Positions 30,915 to 39,973 of a DNA stretch of 39,973 bases are shown here, piece by piece. The first letter of the stretch is position 1. Every line of letters starts with the position of its first letter. Source of the DNA: Prorocentrum cordatum (lineage: Eukaryota; Sar; Dinophyceae; Prorocentrales; Prorocentraceae); the NCBI GenBank assembly GCA_963575745.1, contig CAUYUJ010019613.1, positions 62,501 to 102,473 on the forward strand. Direction: 5' to 3'. Under the pieces are notes generated by a model. That model had not been told where the DNA came from. It was given only the letters and a program-made list of their open reading frames with translations, and made no database searches. Position numbers and translations under genes: made by a program.

Positions 30915-31222
30915 TCCACGACGTGCAAGGCGCGCCGGAGGACGCCGTCGCGCGCCTCAATGGCGGCGGCGCGCTGGACACTGGCATGGACGCGAAGTTC
31001 CGCGCCAGCGGCCTTCAGGATAGCCGTGGCGGCGTCGCTGATTAAGCGGCCTTCTCCGTCGAAGTACATCGAAGTGGCTGGGCCGCGTTGCATCCAGCAC
31101 TGGTGGTAGGCCTCTAATATAGCATGCATCGCCTGGTCGGCTATCTGCTGGCCAGCTGCCCAACGAATACATCGGTCGATCATACGAAATACTTGCATTG
31201 CCAATAACACGTCAGATCGCAT
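30906..31222 (-). pseudogene. Copia integrase catalytic core
   Basis: Counted from the ATG at 31222, residues 9-106 form an integrase core. FRMIDRCIRWAAG has the first D (D16), TSMYFDGEGRLISDAATAIL the second (D55) and VQRAAAIEARDGVLRRAL the E (E89). All three acidic residues of the DDE triad are present. The core is cut at VVDEEF by element B, and the open frame that continues to 30416 is element B sequence and not integrase. The enzyme would insert retrotransposon DNA into the genome. Upstream frames are broken. Confidence 0.78.
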
Positions 31223-33336
31223 TCGACTTCCCCACTGGGAGGCCGACTGATGGCATGACTGTTGTTCTCGGATTCCAAGCTCTGCGCTCTTGGCATTAGT
31301 CAGCTACGTACTTTATCATGTTCAGCCGTGCATCATCTAGCCCTACTCGAATAGACTTGTGCGCATCTTTGCTTCGGAGGCACGACGCCACCGTAGGCGG
31401 AATTTTGCGTAGTTCTCTCTCACTACGAAGGTCGGATCGTTGCTACGCAAATGTGGGAGACTTTCCTGGATATCCAAACCTGGCCCAGTCGGGTAGGTCT
31501 CGAACACGGCCGCGCTTCAGCCTGAGGCGGAAGAAGAGGCAGCGCCGCGCCGCCCCGCTGACGCCCACGCCGCCCCACGACGCGCGGTGGGTCGGAACTG
31601 CTGCCAGCGCAGGAGCCACCAGCACCGCTGCCGCCACGGCCGCGCGCACCTCGCGTCAAATCGTAGCCGATGGCACCAACAGTCGGGTCTCCAGGGTTCC
31701 CACGCAAAAGTAGAGGCGCGCGCGGCCGCGCATAGCTCGACGGCCTCTGTCGCGCAGGTGGCCCTTCTGGAGCAGCCACTGCAAGTGCTGGTGCAACGTC
31801 GAACAATTGGTCTACCGGCGCTGGCGCCGCCGCTGGCGCAGCGGCCGCTGGCGCTGGCACGCAGCCCGCCGGTGCCGGCGCAGCCGGTGGGGCTTGTCCG
31901 AAGGTATCTGGCAAGTGCAAGGGCTTGGCGAAACCACATTTGCTGGCCGCTGGCAAATGGCCCCGCTTGTTTTTACCCATCCTTTTTGCAGCTTGAACAT
32001 TCCCAATAGCAGGGTTCCTTATCAAACCACCGACATTGTCGCGGGTTGCGGATGCGCCGCGGCGCGTTCATTCGCACGTTATCGGCGCGCGCTGGACAAC
32101 CCAGCCCGCTCGACGGCGGTCGGCAGATTGACTCATGGGCTTCTCGAGGAAAAATAGGATCGCCAAGATCGTAACCAACACTGCTTACCACGATGGTGCT
32201 TGCTTGTGTTCGATCTGCGAATGGGCGTTCACCTCGCGCACAAGGATCTCGTGCAATCTTGCCCGCGTCAACGATCATCGCATCTTCGGCGTATATCGGG
32301 CAGCCTGTGCTAGTTCTCCGCCGCATGTTTGGGCATGTTCGGGATGGCCAGAACATATATTACATTCAACGGGTTTGAGAACTGCCCCGTGGTAAGCCAT
32401 GATTTCAAGTGGTTCCATGATGGGCGCGCCGCGGGGGCGCCGTAGCCCTGCCGAGCATTGGTAGATGATCTGCGCGAAAGTGACCTTGCGTTTGGCTTGT
32501 CGACCATGGTGTAATCGCATCGACCCACGCGCCAAACGGCTGTTCCCTCAGGAATAGGCGTTGCAGGTCGTCCTGCACGACGGCGACCTCACCGCAGAAT
32601 GCAATGCGGGAAATGCCGCGCCCGCGGTGTCTACGCCAAGTGTCGCGGCCCATTTGCGCGTAGGAGGGCGACCCTGTGGATCTGCACTTAGGTTGCAGCA
32701 TCGCAGTCGCGACAAATCAGGCATACCGACAATGCCCCGCAGCTTGCTGCGCCCGCGGGCACCCGAAGTCAACGCAAGCGAAACTGTCGAGAAAAACGGA
32801 CGCCTGTCGTCTCTTGAAAATAATTTGGAACATGCCGCCAATGTCTCCGCGGAGTTCCAACGCGCCCACGCAGTTGCCCCGCCCGCGACACGGGGCACGT
32901 AGTATAATGAATATCTCGGCGCGCACGTCCGCCACGCCAACAGACAGCGTTAGAATGATCTCGGAGTCGTCTTCTGAATTAGGTTCTCCAATTGGAACAC
33001 CGGAGCATAGAATGGCACATCCTAGTCCACAGTCGCCACTACCGTCTTCGACCTGATTTGGCAGCGTCTTTGGTTTGATGCCAGCTTCCTTATCAGTTTG
33101 CTGCTTCCTTGTTTCAGCCGGGCATCGTTGGCAATGCTGCCTGCGTTTGTGGCGCGTCCGCATCGAAAGCAGGGATTGGCAAAATGTCTGGGAGGCCTCC
33201 GCCAAGCCCAATCGAGAGAGGAAGAGACCAATAATCCATGATGAACGCGACTCACATGTTTGGGCTTGTCGTTCGCCCGTGGCCGAGCATGGCCTGGGCC
33301 GCGGCTTCCCAGCGCAATCGCGCACGTGCGTTGCAT
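31223..33336 (-). pseudogene. Possible copia gag / zinc-binding / protease region, degraded
   Basis: Frames on the minus strand fit the place where gag and protease should lie but are badly broken. Visible pieces are CFRCGRATNAGS (33180-33160 region), a Cys-rich RNPRQCRWFDKEPCYWECSS followed by CKK (about 32050-31985), and an Ala/Pro-rich linker (about 31900-31780). The C-x2-F and C-x2-C pattern may be a zinc site. I cannot identify an aspartic protease motif with confidence. The assignment rests mainly on position upstream of the integrase core. Confidence 0.45.
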
Positions 33337-33339
33337 GCG

Positions 33340-33810
33340 CCTGCTGGCAACGGCACCAGGTCGGTTTTCTTTTTTACGAAGATAGATTGGAACACCTTTT
33401 TGATGTCAAAGTCTAAGATAACACGACGGACTACGTCGTATCGGTTTGGCCCGCCAGTGTTCTATCGCATAAAGTTCTTCACATTCATCGATGAGCGTAT
33501 GAACACGCTTAAAGATACATGCGTATTGTCCTTTATTGTGGGCATGTGCTTGCTCAGCTGATCCAATATACTTGTGCGATCGGGAATGCCACAGCTTCGT
33601 TTCGCCAATCAGCGCATTATGTGTCGTGTCCGTACCAACCAACATGGTGCTATGTGGCTGATGTACACGTGCATTTCCATAGATTAGCCGGGATCTTAGG
33701 GCACGAAGTACATGCCTGCATATATGAGCCGCTTGGCGTCTTATCGGCACGATTGTGCTTGATACCGAAGCGGCAGAGACGCATCCAGATATCTCTGAGG
33801 TCTAAGCTCA
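33340..33810. other. No recognisable gene; less GC-rich
   Basis: A minus-strand frame of 114 codons (33406-33750) shows no known motif. This would be the expected position of the copia 5' LTR or leader, but no matching 3' copy was found. Confidence 0.35.
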
Positions 33811-33819
33811 AGGGCTTCT

Positions 33820-34300
33820 CGCAGCTGTCCACCCAAGACGGCCTCCAAGACGGCCCTGGAGCATTACAAGAGAGCCCCAAGTCGGCCCATAGAGGCCCCC
33901 AAAACGGCTTCCGACGGCGTCAGACGGACCAGGAGCCCACCAAGACGGCCGAACATGGCCCTAAGATGGCCCAAGACGGCCCAAGAGGCCTCCAAGAGGG
34001 CCTCCAGGAAGGCCCGAAAAGGCCAAAATCATTGATTTCCTATAGTTCTTGAAGGATTGTGGCATTTGCTTTGTTTCTGCCTTCCGACGGCCCGAGACGG
34101 CCCAAGTGCCCCCAAAGATCGCCCAAGAGGCCCAAGACACGGCCCCAAGAGGCCCCCAAGACGGCCCAAGAGGTCTCCAAGACGCTCAAGATGACCTCCA
34201 AGACGGCCCAAGAGCCCTCCAAGACGTCCTCCAAGAAGGCCCGAAAGGGTCAAAATGGCCTCCAGACGGCCAACATGACCTTCAAGATGCCCACGCGTTC
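33820..34300 (+). repeat. CCAAGACGGCCC / CCAAGAGGCC short-period repeat
   Basis: Irregular units of 9-12 bases (CCAAGACGGCC, CCCAAGAGGCC, CTCCAAGA) recur densely. The minus strand reads Leu-Gly-rich peptides such as LLGRLGG as a consequence. A unique block (34030-34080) interrupts it. Confidence 0.8.
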
Positions 34301-35000
34301 CCCGAAGGATTTCCAAACCGATTCGGTGAGCACATTTTCCGATAGCTTTGCAGGTCTGGCCTCAACGTTCGGCCACATAGGCGCTTCCAAAAAGGCAGGG
34401 GGCGGCGGTGATTCGCCGTAGGCGTCTTCGATAAATGCAGAGTGAGAATGGGAGGGAGGGAAAAAGAGAGGAGGGACGAGGGCGACGGAGGATCACATCA
34501 GTCGGAGCGCCCCGGATCGACGGCACTGGCTGGAGGCCACTACAATACCAGGGGGAGCGGTCACTGCTCAGTCGCGTACAGTTGCAGCAGGAAGTTCGGG
34601 CACTTCAGGTTCTGCCTCTTTCGATGAATTTGTCACGTGGATGGGTCCGAGCTCAGGGGGGTCGTCGGTTGGAGCCGAGCGTCCAAAGCAGGAGGGTCGA
34701 GGAGGTGATCTCAGCCGCCCATCTCGTCTCGTGATCCTCGGCTTCCCGAATGAATTGATGGAAAGTGTTCTTCCGCGTCGTGCTGTGGCGATCATAGGGG
34801 AGCGCGCTGAAAAGTATGAAGGTCGCTCCTCGGGCATTCGACGGGACTCCTCAGGCCTCACTAGTCTGCGAATCATACAGACTGCGCGGTGCTCATCTCG
34901 AAAGCTCTGACCTTCCAGGAATTCTCCCGACCCTGCTGATCCAGAACAGGAACGGGCCCTGCGAATCAGAGATGACACGCTTCTGAAGGATCGTAGGCTA
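34301..35000. other. No recognisable gene
   Basis: A 379-codon minus-strand frame (34568-35707) spans this region only because the neighbouring repeats are open. No domain is recognised. Confidence 0.4.
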
Positions 35001-35009
35001 TTCCACGGG

Positions 35010-35300
35010 GCCGGAGAGATGCGAAGAGGGCGAGAAAGAGGGGGGCGAGGAAGGGGGCGAGGAGGAGAGCGAGGAAGAGGGCGAGCAAGAGAGCGAGGAG
35101 GGCGAGAAGGGGGGCCAGGATGGGTGGCGAGGGAGGGCATGGGGGCGAGGAGGGGGGCGAGGGCGGGGGCGAGGAGGAAGGGGGGCGAGGAGGGAGGGGC
35201 AAGAAGGGCGATGAGGGGGGCGAGGAGGGGGGCGAGGAGGGGGGCGAGGAGGGGGGCGAGGAGGGGGCGAGGAGGGGGCGAGGAGTTCGGGAGAGCGAGG
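35010..35300 (+). repeat. GAGGAGGGGGGCGAG tract, G-rich
   Basis: Near-tandem GGGGGGCGAGGAG units are regular at 35215-35280 and looser before that. Many runs of four to six G on the plus strand make G-quadruplex formation plausible. Confidence 0.88.
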
Positions 35301-35464
35301 AGAAGATGCGAGGAGAAGCCATGAGGGCGCCCCAGGGAGCGGAGGGCCCGGGGGCGGCGCGGGGCCTCGCCGACCGCGGACGAGCCTGCCACAACCAGCG
35401 CTCCTCGCGCTCTCGCGGCGGGCGGCTGGCCTCCCTGGCCTCTCCGAAGTTCGAGGTCCGCGGA
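35301..35464. other. Spacer, no feature seen
   Basis: GC-rich spacer between two repeat arrays. No recognised motif. Confidence 0.4.
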
Positions 35465-35660
35465 CCCATGTTCGAGGATCGAGGGTCGAGAATCGGGGTT
35501 CGGGGATCGAGGATCGAGGATCAGGCTTCGGGGATCGAGGATCGAGGACCGAGGTTCGAGAATCGAGGATCGAGGCTCGAAGATCGAGGTTCGAGGATCG
35601 AGATTCGCGGTTCGAGGATCGAGGATCGAGGTTCGAGGATCAAGGTTCGAGGTTTCGGAT
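35465..35660 (+). repeat. GAGGATCGA repeat with ~21-bp higher period
   Basis: Words GAGGATCGA and GAGGTTCGA recur around twenty times. On the minus strand the array reads a seven-residue period of the form DPRSSIL or EPRSSIL, so a 21-base unit underlies part of it. A short relative is at 5460-5490. Confidence 0.85.
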
Positions 35661-35721
35661 GCCGCTCGCCCTGTCTGGGCCTCGGGGGGGGGGGCTCTCG
35701 TCGCCACGGCATCCCAGGAGA

Positions 35722-35899
35722 AGGCATATACACATACATATGCATATGCCTATACATATGCATGTACATATACATATACATATGCATGTACACATACATG
35801 TACATATGCATATACATATACATAAACATATGCATATACCTAAACAGATACATATAAACATGTATACATATATACAAACGAATACAAATACCAATACAC

Positions 35900-35931
<32 letters not shown>

Positions 35932-35984
35932 GTATACACAAACCCATACACATACACATACACATACATATACATATACATATG

Positions 35985-36021
<37 letters not shown>

Positions 36022-36119
36022 GTATGCATATACATATACACGTGCACATACACAGACACATACATATACATATACATATACGTATACACATGCAAATGCA
36101 CATGCACAGACACAGACAC

Positions 36120-36151
<32 letters not shown>

Positions 36152-36205
36152 GTATATATACATATACATATACAAATACATATACCTAGACATATACAAA
36201 TAAAC
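35722..36205. repeat. TATACA / CATATA tract, ~480 bp
   Basis: Almost unbroken alternating ACATAT, ATACAT and ATGCAT words, AT-rich within GC-rich DNA. The Tyr-Met-Tyr-Val or His-Ile-His-Ile frames here are translations of the microsatellite. Confidence 0.95.
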
Positions 36206-36222
36206 GTACATACATACACACT

Positions 36223-36267
36223 CACTAGAGCCCCGCGCGCGCTACGCGCGCGCGCTGAATTCTAGTG
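36223..36267. repeat. GC-core palindrome / potential hairpin
   Basis: CACTAGA (36223-36229) is complementary to TCTAGTG (36261-36267). The middle is an alternating CG near-palindrome, CGCGCGCGC-TA-CGCGCGCGCG (about 36234-36254), with a short mismatched step on each side. It sits at the edge of the TATACA tract. Confidence 0.8.
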
Positions 36268-36299
36268 TAATCTGAAGAGTTCATCCTCAACCTCCCCCT

Positions 36300-36535
36300 C
36301 ATGAACTATGTCGATATCCTCTCTCATGGCAGGCAGGCGCAATCCTTTCGCCGGCGTCGTCGTCGTGATTGCGGTCGGGAGAAAGACAAGGGTAGGGAAG
36401 GGAGGGAGGCAGGTAGGGAAGAACATAAACAGACAGGCAGGAGAGGCAAAAAGAGGGCGGACGGGAAATGGAGAGAAAGATGGATCAACGGATGGGCAAA
36501 GCGGGATTCATTGTCCTTCCTGTTTTCTGCATTTT
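36300..36535. other. No recognisable gene
   Basis: Mixed sequence with an A/G-rich stretch (36380-36480). No recognised motif. Confidence 0.4.
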
Positions 36536-36542
36536 GATAATA

Positions 36543-36610
36543 TTCCTCCTCCTCCTTTTCCTCCTCCTCCTCATCCTCATCCTCCTCCTCCTCCTCCTCC
36601 CCCTCGTCCT
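36543..36610 (+). repeat. TCC/CTC tract before the first ~480-bp unit
   Basis: CCTCCTCCTC runs with a few interruptions. It lies on the left side of the first copy of the ~480-bp repeat. Confidence 0.88.
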
Positions 36611-36654
36611 CGTTATCATCACCAGCGTGTTCTATTTCCGCGTTCCTCCTCCCC

Positions 36655-37165
36655 TCCTCGCACCCCTCTTGCTCTTCGACTGGCGGCAACAATTACGCTC
36701 CCGGCAAGGTTTCGGTGTCGCCGTCAATCGCCCCAAACGACGCGCAGAACCTGCACGACGGCCCAACAGAATAATTCGACAACCTTTGGGAAGGGAGGTG
36801 GGGAAGTGGAGCTTGGAAATGACATGGAAGAGGTGCGAGGTAACCAGGCAAAGACGCCTGGAACTGAGAAGGCCAAACGGAGGAGGGTGAGAAAGAGCGT
36901 GGGGGGCTTACGACACAAACGTGAATGGATTTCGGCCCGTCTCGCCGCCGCTCCTGGATCGTGAGCCGAAAACCTATAGGATGTCCGGCGGAATGGTGAC
37001 GGAAGCCGCACAAAGGCCTCTTGGGGGCCGTTTCTAAATGTGTGTTTGACCGTTGTGGGCCGTCAGAAGCGCCTTGGGGGCCGCCTTGGTGCCCGCGTGG
37101 ACCTGCGTCCCCACTGTCGTCGTCTGACTTATTTCCATGATTTACCTCACGATTTGCCTCTTTGT
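36655..37165 (+). repeat. ~480-bp repeat unit, diverged copy 1
   Basis: It shares with 38570-39060 the order CTCTTCGACTGGCGGCAACA, CAACCTTTGGGAAGG, GAGGAGGGTGAGAAA, CTTACGACA, GCCGCTCCTGGAT and GGGGGCCGCCTTGG. The likeness to the later copies is moderate. It is followed by a CTC tract as they are. No protein motif. Confidence 0.75.
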
Positions 37166-37270
37166 TGTTTTTTGTCTTCCTCGTCCTCCTCGTCCTCCTC
37201 GTCCTCCTCGTCCTCGTCCTCGTCCTCGTCCTCCTCCTCCTCGTCCTCGTCCTCTTCCTCCTCCTCTTGT
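37166..37270 (+). repeat. CTC/CTCGTC tract
   Basis: GTCCTCCTCGTCCTCCTC-type repeats. Confidence 0.9.
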
Positions 37271-37880
37271 TATTAGTATGTGTTGTCGTCTTGTGTTTCT
37301 TAATGATATTATTAATAATAATAATAATAATAGGCTTATCCATATGATTCGTCGAAATACGTTTCGTCTTCATAGCATTATTTCCATGATTACTACGGTG
37401 TTATTCTTTTTGATATTATTAGTCGTAATGTATTCTTGTTAAACTGATTATTAGTTTCGCCATAACGTTACTAATTTTATTCATATGACCCATGCTAGTG
37501 TGTTTAGGTATTACCCGTGTTAATATTATCATGCACAGTGTTAGTCTTCTTTGTTGTGTTATCACATGGTTATGATTAGTGATACGATGGTTAATAGTAG
37601 CTGTACGATTTGATAAGTATGCTGCGTATTAATAATTTTAATGATTGCATTCGTATCCATATGTTCTTAACAATATGATTGGTCTTATTACTAGTATTAT
37701 GAATATGATCCTCCGCATTCGTAGTATTACTCTTTCAAGTCTTACTATCCGTTGTATTCGTCTTATGCTTATGATTCCGACCATGAATATTAAGATTATT
37801 GATATGAATACAGAATCATATTATTATCCGTGTTCTTCTCATTACCATTATCATTACTATTACTCTTCCACTTCTTCTCC
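37271..37880. other. AT-rich island, ~600 bp
   Basis: Rich in ATT, TATTA and ATGAT words, including AATAATAATAATAATA at 37313-37332, without a fixed period or gene. It is the second AT-rich island after 6965-7195. It could be an old ATT/ATG microsatellite. Confidence 0.55.
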
Positions 37881-37977
37881 TTATTACTCTTGTTTTTCCC
37901 AATCAGCGCTTGCACTGAAGGGGCCCCAGCGGAAGATGACAGATTTTGCAAAAACTTCCCGCCGATTCTGGAAGCAA

Positions 37978-38025
37978 GCCGGGTTCCCGGGTTCCCGGTT
38001 CCAGGTTCCCGGGTTCCCGGTCATT
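37978..38025 (+). repeat. GGTTCCCGG 9-bp repeat
   Basis: About five adjacent copies of GGGTTCCCGG-like units in a short tract, with looser copies at 38050-38080. Confidence 0.8.
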
Positions 38026-38162
38026 GGTTCCGAGCCGATTTCGGTCGGTTATGGGTTCCCGGGCCCCCGGCTCCCCGGTCGATCTCCTCAGCGAAAACCA
38101 ATCCACTGATTGGGTTTTTTCTCTGGTGTAATATTCTTCTTATTGTTACGACTATTATTATT

Positions 38163-38238
38163 ATTATTATGTTTCCTCCTCTTCCTCCGTTTCCTCCTCC
38201 CCCTCCTCCTCCTCCTCCCCCTCCTCCTCCTTTTCTTC
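38163..38238 (+). repeat. CCTCCTC tract
   Basis: TCC/CTC repeats directly before the second diverged ~480-bp unit. Confidence 0.88.
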
Positions 38239-38239
38239 G

Positions 38240-38440
38240 GTCTCCTCGACGGGCTGGCCGCGTTTCCAGGGTCACCCACATGAGGCTGCAAAGGCCGAAG
38301 GACAGCCCGGTGGGAACATTTACAAATCTTGACACGGCGGTTATAAACTTGGCAGGGAGATGGGAAAAAACGCCTGGCAACGAAGCACGAGCGCTGGGAG
38401 CTGGAAAGCCACGGCGAGGAATGTGGGACGCATCGGAAGG
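38240..38440 (+). repeat. ~480-bp repeat unit, diverged partial copy 2
   Basis: It has CTCCTCGACGGGCTGGCCGC, GACAGCCCGGTGGGAACATT and GGGAGCTGGAAAGCCACGGC in the order expected from the intact units. Large parts are missing or unrecognisable. Confidence 0.55.
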
Positions 38441-38569
38441 GCGTGCACCGTTTACGGCGACCCCATTTGCAGCGGGGCCGCGGACCCACGTCAGTTCCGG
38501 TGTGAACGATCCCCCTGGCAACGCTACTCATCATTGGGAGGCTCGGTGGGATGGCGCGGACGTTTCTCC

Positions 38570-39145
38570 TCTTTGTCCGTCTCCTCGCTGGACTGGTGGC
38601 GACAAGTGTTCCCGGAAAGCACTCCAGAAACGTGATGGTGCAGGCCGTGTTGGGGCCATGGTGGAGGGTCCCACTACACCCCTACTGGAGCTGGAAAGCC
38701 GGAGCGACGGCCCAGTGGAATCATTTGAAAAAACCTTTGGATGGGGGGTGATGCGGTGGAGCAAATTGAAGAGGTATGAAGTGACAAAGCAAAGACAGCT
38801 GGAGCTGGGAAGCCCACGACGAGGAGGGTGAGAAAAACCGCGGGGGTTTACGACAGCGACCAGAATTTGTTTGGGCCCATCCCACCGCCGTCCTGGATTG
38901 GTGGGAAGGCGACAGAGGCCGCGCGGGGACCTGTTGGGTGACGTTTTTGGGCCTCTTGTCGATGACCATTCTGGGCCGTCTGGGGCGCCCTTGGGGCCGC
39001 CTTGGAGTCTGCGTGGGTCTCTGTTTGCCGTTTTCCTTGCCGCCTTTTGCTCGTCCCTCTCGTCCTCCTCCTCCTCCTCCTCCTCCTCCTCCTCCTCCTC
39101 CTCCTCCTCCTCCTCCTCCTCCTCCTCCTCCTCCTCCTCCTCCTC
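38570..39145 (+). repeat. ~480-bp repeat unit copy 3 with CTC tract
   Basis: The unit runs from CTCCTCGCTGGACTGGTGGC (38581) to CTCGTCCCTCTCGTCC (about 39065) and then 80 bases of CTC repeats. It appears identical by eye to 39150-39640. Confidence 0.92.
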
Positions 39146-39149
39146 TCTC

Positions 39150-39657
39150 CTCCTCGCTGGACTGGTGGCGACAAGTGTTCCCGGAAAGCACTCCAGAAAC
39201 GTGATGGTGCAGGCCGTGTTGGGGCCATGGTGGAGGGTCCCACTACACCCCTACTGGAGCTGGAAAGCCGGAGCGACGGCCCAGTGGAATCATTTGAAAA
39301 AACCTTTGGATGGGGGGTGATGCGGTGGAGCAAATTGAAGAGGTATGAAGTGACAAAGCAAAGACAGCTGGAGCTGGGAAGCCCACGACGAGGAGGGTGA
39401 GAAAAACCGCGGGGGTTTACGACAGCGACCAGAATTTGTTTGGGCCCATCCCACCGCCGTCCTGGATTGGTGGGAAGGCGACAGAGGCCGCGCGGGGACC
39501 TGTTGGGTGACGTTTTTGGGCCTCTTGTCGATGACCATTCTGGGCCGTCTGGGGCGCCCTTGGGGCCGCCTTGGAGTCTGCGTGGGTCTCTGTTTGCCGT
39601 TTTCCTTGCCGCCTTTTGCTCGTCCCTCTCGTCCTCCTCCTCCTCCTCCTCCTCCTC
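39150..39657 (+). repeat. ~480-bp repeat unit copy 4 with CTC tract
   Basis: The same unit 569 bases further on, with a shorter CTC tract (about 39630-39657). Confidence 0.92.
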
Positions 39658-39973
39658 ATGCGGTGGAGCAAATTGAAGAGGTATGAAGTGACAAAGCAAA
39701 GACAGCTGGAGCTGGGAAGCCCACGACGAGGAGGGTGAGAAAAACCGCGGGGGTTTACGACAGCGACCAGAATTTGTTTGGGCCCATCCCACCGCCGTCC
39801 TGGATTGGTGGGAAGGCGACAGAGGCCGCGCGGGGACCTGTTGGGTGACGTTTTTGGGCCTCTTGTCGATGACCATTCTGGGCCGTCTGGGGCGCCCTTG
39901 GGGCCGCCTTGGAGTCTGCGTGGGTCTCTGTTTGCCGTTTTCCTTGCCGCCTTTTGCTCGTCCCTCTCGTCCT
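39658..39973 (+). repeat. ~480-bp repeat unit copy 5, partial, to window end
   Basis: It starts in mid-unit at ATGCGGTGGAGC, directly after a CTC tract, and runs to CTCGTCCCTCTCGTCCT, where the CTC tract would begin. It looks identical to the same part of copies 3 and 4. Confidence 0.92.

Larger units (their letters stand above)
24292..33336 (-). mobile_element. Ty1/copia-type retrotransposon, degenerate and split
   Basis: The minus-strand order is possible gag/zinc-binding part (about 33336-31300), integrase core (31222-30906), a 3.5-kb TIR insert (30905-27404), integrase C-terminal region (27394-26900), linker, RT (about 25760-25200) and RNase H (24600-24292). Integrase before RT is the copia order. 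When the insert and one 9-bp repeat copy are removed, the integrase frame runs through VVDEEF into KRRRILMMVPRL and on to FICCAPAFYSGASP without a shift. Many frameshifts and stops elsewhere show old decay. LTRs were not identified. Confidence 0.82.

Noticed and set aside
35722-36225. Membrane-like Tyr/Val/Ile/His-rich frames
   Set aside because: They are translations of the TATACA microsatellite on both strands.

Overview
The window looks like nuclear DNA from a dinoflagellate. The main evidence is a tandem set of sequences resembling the dinoflagellate spliced leader, lying directly upstream of a LINE open reading frame at 13.7 kb. The degraded retroelement proteins (AP-endonuclease LINEs with C-terminal RNase H, and a Ty1/copia-type polyprotein), the PIF1-type helicase fragment, the high GC and the mass of micro- and minisatellites fit that group. 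I cannot name a genus. I see no intact host gene, rRNA, tRNA or CRISPR array.

Layout. 1-7.2 kb: gene-less, with simple repeats, a duplicated ~130-bp unit, and a ~70-bp dispersed repeat present at four sites in both orientations. 7.2-13.73 kb (minus strand): a near full-length LINE with spliced-leader relics, an N-terminal coiled coil, AP endonuclease, reverse transcriptase and RNase H-like parts. It is broken by several frameshifts and by a 1.5-kb terminal-inverted-repeat (TIR) element at 8561-10069 with a 6-bp target duplication. 13.75-17.0 kb: a 64-bp degenerate tandem array, CAT and CACT microsatellites, a ~161-bp tandem repeat, a GAC tract, an eleven-copy 60-bp minisatellite and a TCG tract. 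17.09-18.83 kb (plus): a decayed PIF1-like helicase. 18.84-19.59 kb: minisatellite, purine tract and a second 64-bp array. 19.6-21.88 kb (minus): the 3' part of a second LINE, ending upstream in a 450-bp purine tract.

22-24.3 kb: simple repeats and unassigned sequence. 24.29-33.3 kb (minus): one Ty1/copia-type element split in its integrase by a 3.5-kb TIR element (27404-30905). Removing the insert and one copy of the 9-bp direct repeat joins the two integrase halves in frame. Its upstream gag/protease part is uncertain. 33.3-39.97 kb: repeats only, namely CCAAGACGGC, GAGGGGGGC, 21-bp GAGGATCGA and TATACA tracts, a GC-rich hairpin, an AT-rich island, and a ~480-bp repeat unit ending in three near-identical copies at the window edge.

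The history that can be read is LINE and copia insertion into satellite-like DNA, decay, then insertion of two TIR elements that carry no recognisable transposase. Several frameshifts sit in homopolymer runs, so some of the apparent decay may be sequencing error. Every protein call is from motif recognition and reading-frame inspection. No database search was possible.
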